In this document: positions 1 through 4,875 of the stretch, piece by piece
How the letters are laid out: each line of letters starts with the position of its first letter
Numbering within the stretch: the stretch's first letter is position 1
Source of the DNA: an uncultured Eubacterium sp.
GTDB taxonomy: Bacteria > Bacillota > Clostridia > Lachnospirales > Lachnospiraceae
Reading direction: 5' to 3'
Assembly (NCBI GenBank): GCA_910584795.1
Contig: CAJUBZ010000038.1
Coordinates: 1 to 5,890, forward strand
Length of the DNA stretch: 5,890 nucleotides
Notes under the pieces: model-generated
What the model was told of the DNA's origin: nothing
What the model saw: only the letters and a program-made list of their open reading frames with translations
Database searches by the model: none
Translations under genes and position numbers: made by a program

Positions 1-17
1 GACAGGGGGATTTTTTT

Positions 18-125
18 ATGCCCAAAATCAAGAAAGGACGGTTTTTCAGCCTATGTAAGCAAAGTTTTAAAAAAGCCCGTATTTTCAAGGGTTTTCGCTT
101 CTTAAAAGGTCTATTTTTCGTATAA
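18..125 (+). CDS. Possible 35-residue basic peptide (doubtful)
   Basis: A short frame opens at ATG 18 behind AGGGGGA at 4-10 with a 7-base gap, a good ribosome binding site, and ends at TAA 123. The peptide is very basic and rich in Phe and Lys (many KK, RF and FK pairs). I recognise no family, and it does not resemble the excisionases that often precede integrases. The frame is also open back to base 1, so it could be the tail of a longer gene cut by the window edge. Its end overlaps the first TTCGTATA repeat. If the 13-bp repeats flanking the element are attachment sites, this frame lies outside the element. The only support is the binding site and an open frame. Confidence 0.25.
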   Translation: MPKIKKGRFFSLCKQSFKKARIFKGFRFLKGLFFV

Positions 126-155
126 AATCACTTATATTCGTATAAAATTCGTATA
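117..155. repeat. Three TTCGTATA repeats before the integrase
   Basis: TTCGTATA occurs at 117-124, 137-144 and 148-155; the first two extend to TTCGTATAAAAT. The last two are 11 bases apart, about one helical turn. Short phased repeats beside a tyrosine recombinase gene are what integrase-binding sites look like (inference). The third copy overlaps the -35 of the integrase promoter, so binding there could also repress int. Confidence 0.5.
134..146 (+). repeat. Left copy of 13-bp direct repeat; candidate attachment site
   Basis: ATATTCGTATAAA here recurs in the same orientation at 5745-5757. The two copies bracket the integrase, Rep, relaxase, anchored protein and regulator, about 5.6 kb apart. 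Flanking direct repeats of this size can be the core of tyrosine recombinase attachment sites. An alternative is that both are integrase-binding repeats on one circular molecule. Confidence 0.35.
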
Positions 156-182
156 GAAATAACGGCGCATATGTGCTATAAT
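154..182 (+). promoter_or_regulatory. Integrase promoter with extended -10
   Basis: TATAAT lies at 177-182 preceded by TGC, an extended -10. TAGAAA at 154-159 is a moderate -35 with 17-base spacing. Transcription would begin near 189, after the ATG at 171, so that upstream start cannot be used from this promoter and ATG 213 is favoured. Confidence 0.7.
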
Positions 183-212
183 AGCCCTATCAAATACAAG
201 GGGGCTGACAAA

Positions 213-1421
213 ATGGCTGATAAGGTAAAACGGACAAAGACAAAATACAAAAGCATATACTACAATGAGAATACAAAGAAGTATGATGTAAAGTATAACT
301 ATAAAGAGTATTCTGTAAAAGACGGCAAAAACGTATATAAAGCAAAGTGGGCGTATAATCTCAATACAATCAGTGAAGCAAAGTCGGAATTAGCACGGCT
401 TCAAACTGCAGGCGTTAAAGTTGATGATAAAGACATAACTTTATCGGGTGCGCTTGAATTGTGGAATATAAAAGCCCTAGGTCAAAATTTCAGTCCAGTC
501 ACTATCAAGAATACAAATAATTTTATGGAAATGATATATAAATTCATTCCTAGCAATACAAAATTAAAAGACATTGATGAAGATGTTTATTTCAAATTTT
601 GCGCTGATATTCGTGCTAATGGTTTTTCAGAAGAAACTCTTTTCAGTCTTAATACAACATTTAGAAAGATTATCAATCACGCCTTTAAAAAGAAACTTAT
701 TACAGAGAATTTTTTATTGTATACAGACAATATGAAAACAAAAAGAAAAGAAGATTATAGAATAATAACAAAGGAAGAATTTGATTTAATAGACAATTAT
801 TTGAAAAATAATAAGTGTATTCGTAAGGGGAAAGACAGCAATAAAAAGTATAGATTTATGTTTAATTTGTTGTTTTATACAGGTATTCGTATAGGTGAAG
901 CATTAGCATTAACTTACAATGATTTTGAAGAATTTAGTTATTATAAAAAAGGGGCTGAACCTTTAAGAATAGCACCAAGTTCAACAGCAACAGAACAGAC
1001 ACATTTACAAGGTATGCGTGTTGTAATAGATAAAGCATATGTAAGCCGTGAAAAGTTATTAAAAGATACAAAAAACTATAAAAAAAGAACTATACCATTA
1101 AGCCCTTCAACAGAACGGTTATATATGCGTTTAAAGGAAGAACACAAAAACAATGGCGGTTCATTAGAAGATAAAATATTTTCATATGATTATTCAACAT
1201 ATAATAGCACTATAAAAAAGGCTTGTGAAAAATTAGAACTTGAACCTTGTTCTTGTCATTCATTCAGACATACTTTTATATCAAACTTAATTAAGAAAAA
1301 TATACCGCTAACGGTAATTGAAAAAGTATCGGGTGATAATCAAAATACTATTTTAAAGCGTTATTCACACATGTTTGAGTCTGATGAAGTTATGATATTA
1401 ACAGCTTTACAAGATTTATAA
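213..1421 (+). CDS. int: Tyrosine recombinase (phage/ICE-type integrase)
   Basis: This 402-residue protein is a site-specific recombinase expected to integrate and excise the element by strand exchange through a 3'-phosphotyrosine bond. It has a basic N-terminal arm-binding region (about 1-70), a helical core-binding domain (about 75-175) and a C-terminal catalytic domain (about 180-402). Catalytic residues visible are Arg226 in TGIRIGE, a likely beta-hairpin Lys around 284-291 before RTIPL, His349 and Arg352 in HSFRHTF, and the nucleophile Tyr384 in KRYSH. The position usually held by His or Trp in the G-H box reads G-D (Asp375). I chose ATG 213 because AAGGGGG at 199-204 lies 8 bases upstream and the promoter overlaps the alternative ATG 171. 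Length is typical of Gram-positive integrases. It stands alone, with the origin stem-loop beginning 16 bases after its stop. No excisionase gene is evident nearby. Confidence 0.95.
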   Translation: MADKVKRTKTKYKSIYYNENTKKYDVKYNYKEYSVKDGKNVYKAKWAYNLNTISEAKSELARLQTAGVKVDDKDITLSGALELWNIKALGQNFSPVTIKNTNNFMEMIYKFIPSNTKLKDIDEDVYFKFCADIRANGFSEETLFSLNTTFRKIINHAFKKKLITENFLLYTDNMKTKRKEDYRIITKEEFDLIDNYLKNNKCIRKGKDSNKKYRFMFNLLFYTGIRIGEALALTYNDFEEFSYYKKGAEPLRIAPSSTATEQTHLQGMRVVIDKAYVSREKLLKDTKNYKKRTIPLSPSTERLYMRLKEEHKNNGGSLEDKIFSYDYSTYNSTIKKACEKLELEPCSCHSFRHTFISNLIKKNIPLTVIEKVSGDNQNTILKRYSHMFESDEVMILTALQDL

Positions 1422-1437
1422 CAATAAGCGTTGATAA

Positions 1438-1530
1438 GTTGCCAAAGGGTGGCGCTTGCGCCTACAAGGGGGGCACCGCTCCGCCGTTTTCGGCGGGGTG
1501 GGGGGTTCCCTATTATTACCCTTTGGCAAC
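1438..1530 (+). other. Candidate double-strand origin: stem-loop with CRESS-type nonanucleotide
   Basis: A perfect 13-bp stem pairs 1438-1450 with 1518-1530. Its 67-base loop holds two further perfect hairpins, GGCGC-TT-GCGCC at 1451-1462 and CCGCCG-TTTT-CGGCGG at 1481-1496, plus G-runs at 1468-1473 and 1495-1505. TATTATTAC at 1511-1519 fits the NANTATTAC nonanucleotide nicked by Reps of circoviruses and geminiviruses. The expected cut, between TATTATT and AC, falls at 1517/1518, exactly where the loop meets the right stem arm. With a CRESS-like rep downstream and iterons adjoining, this is the best candidate for the nick site. A structured terminator after int is the alternative. Confidence 0.72.
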
Positions 1531-1690
1531 TTCTGTGCAATTATTAAATTTTTATAAACTCACCCTCGTTTTTCAGATAATTATCTGTAATTTTTGGTCA
1601 AAAAAGCACTAGTTTTTGCACAAAAGTTAATCTGTGCAAAATGTGCAAAATGTGCAACTTCTGTGCAAAACTCAATTTTAAGTGCAAAAA
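1527..1690 (+). repeat. Iteron array (TGTGCAAAA)
   Basis: TGTGCAA-type units occur at 1534-1540, 1633-1641, 1642-1650, 1651-1657 and 1662-1670, with a degenerate AGTGCAAAAA at 1681-1690 and an inverted TTTTTGCACA at 1613-1622. Three of the units follow each other at 9-base steps. The 14-mer CAACTTCTGTGCAA appears twice, at 1527-1540 (overlapping the right arm of the origin stem) and at 1655-1668. Iterons beside a nicking stem-loop are the usual Rep recognition sites, so Rep binding is inferred. Confidence 0.75.
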
Positions 1691-1724
1691 CGGCAATAAA
1701 AAAATAGGTGAGTTTGTAAAAATT
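1547..1724. repeat. 18-bp inverted repeat bracketing the iterons
   Basis: Positions 1547-1564 and 1707-1724 are reverse complements at 17 of 18 positions (core ...AAACTCACC / GGTGAGTTT...). The arms enclose nearly the whole iteron array. They could form a cruciform or single-strand initiation structure, or be outer protein-binding sites. Confidence 0.6.
1574..1587. promoter_or_regulatory. Perfect 14-bp palindrome CAGATAATTATCTG
   Basis: This uninterrupted palindrome lies between the origin stem-loop and the main iteron cluster. Its size and symmetry suit a dimeric DNA-binding protein. No cognate regulator can be assigned from sequence alone. Confidence 0.45.
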
Positions 1725-1744
1725 CCATTCACTTGTGAGCGTTA

Positions 1745-1815
1745 GCAATCTCGAAGCAATGGCGTAAGCCTTGCAAGAGTTGCGGCAAGCGAAGTCGGAA
1801 ACGGCGTGAGCCGTT
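1745..1815 (+). ncRNA. Structured segment with two GNRA-capped hairpins (unknown RNA or ssDNA element)
   Basis: A long hairpin at 1745-1783 pairs GCAA/TTGC, CTC/GAG and GCAAtGGC/GCCTTGC around a GTAA loop, with small bulges. A second, perfect 6-bp hairpin pairs 1800-1805 with 1810-1815 around a GTGA loop. Both loops are GNRA only when read on the plus strand, which favours a plus-strand RNA or a folded plus strand during replication, such as a single-strand origin. The segment is clearly richer in GC than its surroundings. I do not recognise a named RNA family and no promoter is convincing. Confidence 0.4.
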
Positions 1816-1834
1816 GTAGCGTATAAAAAATATA

Positions 1835-1863
1835 AAAAAGGTTCTAATTCGTAGAATTAGAAC
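1835..1863 (-). terminator. Leftward terminator in the rep leader region
   Basis: A perfect 10-bp stem (1841-1850 with 1854-1863, loop GTA) is followed on the minus strand by TTTTTT. No comparable T-run follows on the plus strand. It would stop leftward transcripts that escape the terminator at 1945-1970. Confidence 0.6.
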
Positions 1864-1944
1864 AATTAACATATCAATTCTAAAATGTTCATTTTATCTG
1901 CTATTGATTTTTTTTAAATTCCATTATAAAATTATTTTAAGCAT

Positions 1945-1970
1945 AAAAAAAAGCCGTCTGGTCAACGGCT
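1945..1970 (-). terminator. Leftward terminator of a putative antisense RNA
   Basis: AGCCGT (1952-1957) pairs with ACGGCT (1965-1970) around a 7-base loop. On the minus strand the hairpin is followed directly by seven T residues (1951-1945). On the plus strand the T-run comes seven bases after the stem, so leftward use is favoured. Confidence 0.6.
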
Positions 1971-2046
1971 GTAAGCATTTTTTAAAAGGTAGAAATTTTT
2001 TATAAGTAATAAAGTTATTGGTGCTTTTAAAACGCTCAATATCTTT
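1945..2046 (-). ncRNA. Putative antisense (countertranscribed) RNA against the rep leader
   Basis: A leftward promoter at 2053-2081 and a leftward terminator at 1945-1970 define a transcript of about 100 bases with no open frame of note. It would be complementary to the untranslated leader if rep is transcribed from farther upstream. Small antisense RNAs of this size control copy number in many rolling-circle and theta plasmids of Gram-positive bacteria. Existence and ends are inferred from promoter and terminator alone. Confidence 0.45.
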
Positions 2047-2052
2047 ATATAT

Positions 2053-2081
2053 ATATTATTATAAAAATAAATAATTGTCAA
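2053..2081 (-). promoter_or_regulatory. Leftward promoter for the antisense RNA
   Basis: On the minus strand a perfect TTGACA -35 lies at 2081-2076, and TAATAT at 2058-2053 gives 17-base spacing with 4 of 6 matches. The -10 sits in a long AT tract, so its exact register is uncertain. The -35 overlaps TTGTCA (2075-2080, plus strand), which could serve a rightward rep promoter with a poorly spaced TATATA around 2102-2107. Confidence 0.5.
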
Positions 2082-2120
2082 CAGATGTATTCTGCTGATT
2101 TTATATATACTTTAAAAATG

Positions 2121-2161
2121 CTCCTTTTATGCTTAATAAATAATTTTGACAATGAAAGGAG
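2121..2161 (+). promoter_or_regulatory. Hairpin that can sequester the rep ribosome binding site
   Basis: CTCCTTTTAT (2121-2130) pairs with ATGAAAGGAG (2152-2161) over 10 positions including one G-U pair, with a 21-base loop. The right arm contains the AAAGGAG ribosome binding site of rep at 2155-2161. The left arm overlaps TTTTATGCTTAA (2125-2136), which is perfectly complementary to TTAAGCATAAAA at 1937-1948. Two exclusive pairings are therefore possible, one hiding and one freeing the binding site. Confidence 0.5.
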
Positions 2162-2174
2162 TAATGACTAATCA
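2146..2174 (+). promoter_or_regulatory. Weak rightward promoter candidate overlapping the rep ribosome binding site
   Basis: A perfect TTGACA lies at 2146-2151, but the best -10 at 17-base spacing, TAATCA at 2169-2174, is poor. If used, the mRNA would begin near 2180 and lack the AAAGGAG site. Initiation would then need the AAGGGG at 2209-2214, which lies 7 bases before an ATT codon at 2222. Listed because it decides which rep start is possible. Confidence 0.2.
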
Positions 2175-3247
2175 ATGATAATAATTTAAAAGAAGAAAAA
2201 GAAGAATTAAGGGGTAAAAAGATTTTAATAACTTTTAATAATCCTCAAAATTGGGGCTATATAGTTAATGAACCTGATGATATGAAAAAGGTTTTATTTG
2301 TGCCTGTAACTGGAAGATTTTCAAGTATATTATATATGTCTTGCACAAAAGAAATCGGAAAAGAAGGAACTGTACATTTTCACTTATTCATATTAGCATA
2401 TCAAGCCCTATGGCGCACAAGCCTACAAAAATTATTCCCTCACGCTGATATAAGATTTTGTAATCAAGAACCAAAAGTTATTGATGATTATATAAAAAAG
2501 ACTGGCAAGCAAGAAGGCACTGAAAAGGAAGAAACAAGGGTTGACGGTTATCAATTTGAGTGGGGTGAAATTCCTGTAAAAAGACAAGGCAAAAGGACAG
2601 ATTTAGAGAAATTAAAAAACCTTATTCTTGACGGAAAATCAAATGCTGAAATATATAATATAAATTCTGATTATATGAAATACTGTGGCTCAATAGATAG
2701 AGTAAGAAATGACTTGTTATCTGATAAATATAAAAAGACGTGGCGTAATTTAGAAGTTCATTATATCTTTGGTAAGACTGGACAAGGAAAGACGCGTTAC
2801 GTAATGGAAAAGTACGGATATGAAAATGTATATAGAATCACTGACTATGATCACCCTTGGGATAATTACAAAAATGAAAAAGTAGTTATTTTTGAAGAAT
2901 TTAGAAGTAGTTTAAAAATACAAGATATGCTTAATTATTTAGACGGTTATCCTCTCTCATTACCAAGTAGATATAGCAATAGACAAGCGTGTTTTGTAAT
3001 AGTTTATATCATAACAAATGTCGGTATTGAAGAACAATTTGCAAGCGTTCAAGAAAATCATTTAGAAACTTATCAAGCATTTTTAAGAAGAATACACGAC
3101 ATAAGAGAATACACAAATAGCGGAATAGTTGAGTATAAACAAGGTAAAGATGAGAATGATGAGTATAATTATTTTGATGAAAACAATCAAAAATATATGG
3201 AAAAAATAAAAGATAAAAAAGAAAACAAAACTTATAAAAAGTTATAA
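2168..3247 (+). CDS. rep: CRESS-virus-like rolling-circle Rep: HUH endonuclease plus SF3 helicase
   Basis: This protein should nick one strand at the origin, stay bound through a tyrosine, and unwind the duplex. Motifs in order: I, ITFNNP (codons 2228-2245); II, the HUH pair in VHFHLFI (2375-2395); III, YIKK (2489-2500), with the catalytic Tyr and following Lys; Walker A, GKTGQGKT (2771-2794); Walker B, VVIFEE (2882-2899); motif C, YIITN (3005-3019); and FLRR (3080-3091), the usual arginine region. This is the full set for CRESS-type Reps known from bacterial plasmids. The C-terminus is charged and Asn-rich. The start is unclear. The frame is open from 2168, but the first canonical start, ATG 2282, would delete motif I and has no ribosome binding site. 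AAAGGAG at 2155-2161 precedes ATG 2164, which is one frame off. A frameshift, a sequence error, or an ATC (2171) or ATT (2222) start would explain it. Confidence 0.93.
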   Translation, partial: LINDNNLKEEKEELRGKKILITFNNPQNWGYIVNEPDDMKKVLFVPVTGRFSSILYMSCTKEIGKEGTVHFHLFILAYQALWRTSLQKLFPHADIRFCNQEPKVIDDYIKKTGKQEGTEKEETRVDGYQFEWGEIPVKRQGKRTDLEKLKNLILDGKSNAEIYNINSDYMKYCGSIDRVRNDLLSDKYKKTWRNLEVHYIFGKTGQGKTRYVMEKYGYENVYRITDYDHPWDNYKNEKVVIFEEFRSSLKIQDMLNYLDGYPLSLPSRYSNRQACFVIVYIITNVGIEEQFASVQENHLETYQAFLRRIHDIREYTNSGIVEYKQGKDENDEYNYFDENNQKYMEKIKDKKENKTYKKL

Positions 3248-3262
3248 TATATAACATAAAGA

Positions 3263-3288
3263 CAGGGGCTTAATGCTCCTGTTTTTTT
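3263..3288 (+). terminator. Rho-independent terminator of rep
   Basis: CAGGGGC (3263-3269) pairs with GCTCCTG (3275-3281) with one G-U pair and a TTAAT loop, followed by seven T residues. It begins 16 bases after the rep stop, so rep and mob are probably separate transcripts. Confidence 0.85.
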
Positions 3289-3316
3289 GTGGGCTGTAAA
3301 GCCTAAAAAGGGGGTT

Positions 3317-3380
3317 AAGGGGCACAGCCCCTTGCTTGTTGCCTTCGTGAAGGCTAACAAGCTAACCTTCAACTTTGAAG
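3317..3380 (+). other. Candidate oriT: three adjacent hairpins before the relaxase gene
   Basis: Three perfect or nearly perfect hairpins stand in a row: AAGGGGC-ACA-GCCCCTT (3317-3333); a 13-bp stem at 3334-3362 with a GT loop and one bulged T (GCTTGTT outer, GCCTTC inner); and CTTCAA-CT-TTGAAG (3367-3380). MobV relaxases nick at inverted repeats just upstream of their own gene, and the mob promoter begins right after the third hairpin, as in pMV158-type systems. The exact nick base cannot be assigned because no match to a characterised MobV nick sequence is evident. Confidence 0.5.
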
Positions 3381-3382
3381 CC

Positions 3383-3412
3383 TTGATAATGAAAAGGTGA
3401 TAATGATATAAT
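3383..3412 (+). promoter_or_regulatory. Promoter of the relaxase gene
   Basis: TTGATA (3383-3388) and TATAAT (3407-3412) are separated by 18 bases, and TGA directly before the -10 makes it extended. This is the best-looking promoter in the window. Transcription would begin near 3419, giving a leader of about 50 bases. It abuts the putative oriT hairpins, so relaxase bound at oriT could repress its own gene (inference). Confidence 0.75.
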
Positions 3413-3471
3413 TTTGATAAGAGAGAAAAGGAAAGGAAGTGATAATTTTACAAAGAAAGGACTGAATACAT

Positions 3472-4722
3472 ATGAATTTACAAAATAATAAATTGAATGA
3501 AATAGGGCATATGTTGGCACACGATAAACATACAAACCCAAATGTTGACCCTGAAAAAGAAAGCGTTATTGATAGAGAAATGACAAAATTAAATCAAAAC
3601 TTATTTGAAAGAAATGACGGTTTGACTGATAAAGAATTTGTAGAAAAGGCTGTTAAAGAAAGCCCAACATTTGCCCACTGGAAAAGTAATTATAACGCAT
3701 TAAGCACTTGGTGTATTCAAATACCAAAAGAATTTAGTGGCTCATATGAAGAAAAAAATGAGATATTTAAAGAGATGGTAAACTTTACGGCTGATAGATA
3801 TGGTAGAGATAATATTGTAAGTGCTTGGACGCATTTTGATGAAGTAAGAAACAGGGAAGGAATTGAAAAAGAAAACGGAAAAAGTTTAATACCTCTGAAA
3901 GAAAGAGAACACTGTCAAGACCATATACATATAAGATATGTGCCACGCACAAGTGACGGAAGAATTTCAACAAAAGAAGTTACACCAAGAAAAGAATTGA
4001 GAGATTTTCAAAGAGAAATGCAACAACATTTAAGAGAAAAGTTCCCACAACACGCACACGAATTAAACTTTTTAAATGGGGCAACAAAAGATAAAAGCAA
4101 AGACCTTGCAAGACAAGCTCAATTAAATCACGAAAAGAATTTAGAAGAAAAAGAACAATTAAAACAAGAATTAGAAAGAGAACAAAGACGCAATGAAAGA
4201 GCATTAGATAAAAAAGAAAAAAGTATTGAAGAGAAGCAAATAAAAGTTAATAAAAATATTGAAATATTAAATAAAAATAGAGAAGTTATAGACCAAATAA
4301 GAGAAACCGCCGAACGCATTAAAGATATAAGAATTGTTTATTTTGAAATGCCTGCACCTATTGAAAAAGGATTTCACAAGGGCTTTTATACAAGAGAACA
4401 AGTAGAAGAATTAACAAAAGAAATAAATAAAGCAAGAGAACAAACAAGAAGTATGGAACAAGGTAGAGAAGTAAAAAGCTTTGATGAAAGATTAGAACAG
4501 GCTTCAAAAAGAGCAAATGAAAATGTAAAGGATAAAACAATAGACAGATTAAGAGAAGAAAATGAACGCTTAAAAACCTTTGAAAAAGACCACAATTTTT
4601 GTATTTGGTTAGATAAGAATTATAATGTTAAAGAAATAAAAAAAGAATATGAAAGACAAGAAAAAGAACACGAAAAAGAATTAACTCATACTCATACACG
4701 CACATATGATAGAGATAGATAA
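3472..4722 (+). CDS. mobV: MobV/Pre-family relaxase (plasmid mobilization protein)
   Basis: The 416-residue protein is a probable relaxase that nicks oriT and leads the strand through a helper conjugation channel. The N-terminus has the MobV motif I arrangement (GHMLAHDKHTNPNVD), with His17 aligning by pattern with the catalytic His of pMV158 MobM. Residues 103-160 form the metal-binding region: HFDE (121-124), then DHIHI (150-154). In typical MobV proteins these are one short motif, HxDE..PHxH; here about 25 residues separate them and Pro is Asp. Past residue 215 the protein is Lys/Glu/Gln-rich and largely coiled coil (about 215-285 and 335-400), ending in a repeated Thr-His tail (THTHTRT). 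ATG 3472 follows AAAGGA (3456-3461) by 10 bases. It has its own promoter and terminator. MobV-like assignment is firm at family level only. Confidence 0.88.
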   Translation: MNLQNNKLNEIGHMLAHDKHTNPNVDPEKESVIDREMTKLNQNLFERNDGLTDKEFVEKAVKESPTFAHWKSNYNALSTWCIQIPKEFSGSYEEKNEIFKEMVNFTADRYGRDNIVSAWTHFDEVRNREGIEKENGKSLIPLKEREHCQDHIHIRYVPRTSDGRISTKEVTPRKELRDFQREMQQHLREKFPQHAHELNFLNGATKDKSKDLARQAQLNHEKNLEEKEQLKQELEREQRRNERALDKKEKSIEEKQIKVNKNIEILNKNREVIDQIRETAERIKDIRIVYFEMPAPIEKGFHKGFYTREQVEELTKEINKAREQTRSMEQGREVKSFDERLEQASKRANENVKDKTIDRLREENERLKTFEKDHNFCIWLDKNYNVKEIKKEYERQEKEHEKELTHTHTRTYDRDR

Positions 4723-4736
4723 AGTAGGCAAAAGTC

Positions 4737-4805
4737 AAGATACAAAAGGAAGATTTTTTGATTGCGTTTTAATCAAAAAATACTCTTTTGTGTCTTTACT
4801 TTTTT
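4737..4805 (+). terminator. Large terminator hairpin after the relaxase gene
   Basis: A 12-bp outer stem (4737-4748 with 4785-4796, one T-G pair) and a perfect 11-bp inner stem (4753-4763 with 4771-4781, loop of 7) are separated by a small internal loop. T-residues at 4800-4805 follow. It is larger than needed for termination, so a second role such as a single-strand origin is possible. Confidence 0.75.
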
Positions 4806-4823
4806 AGCAATAAAATATAATTG

Positions 4824-4859
4824 AAAAAAGGTGGAATAACAGTCTTTTGTTATTCCGCC
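4824..4859 (-). terminator. Terminator of the leftward anchored-protein gene
   Basis: GGTGGAATAAC (4830-4840) pairs with GTTATTCCGCC (4849-4859) across an 8-base loop. On the minus strand the hairpin leads into TTTTTT (4829-4824). It lies 16 bases beyond the stop of the leftward gene and faces the mob terminator. Confidence 0.8.
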
Positions 4860-4875
4860 TTGGGTGTAATCTTTT

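Noticed and set aside
171..212. Upstream ATG at 171 as the integrase start
   Set aside because: It lies before the predicted transcription start near 189 and overlaps the -10 hexamer; ATG 213 has a proper ribosome binding site.
1438..1530. Simple terminator of the integrase
   Set aside because: No T-run follows the 13-bp stem and the loop is very long; it may slow transcription but the origin reading explains the nonanucleotide.
1527..1690. CRISPR array
   Set aside because: Units are about 7-14 bases with irregular or no spacers and lie beside a replication origin; iterons explain them.
1736..1822. Retron or group II intron RNA
   Set aside because: There is no reverse transcriptase in the window and the fold lacks the recognisable domain V or msr/msd layout.
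2282..2284. ATG 2282 as the true Rep start
   Set aside because: It would remove HUH motif I encoded just upstream in frame and has no ribosome binding site at a suitable distance.
3009..4595. Several minus-strand open frames opposite rep and mob
   Set aside because: They mirror A-rich coding sequence, give low-complexity Leu/Phe-rich proteins and lack ribosome binding sites.
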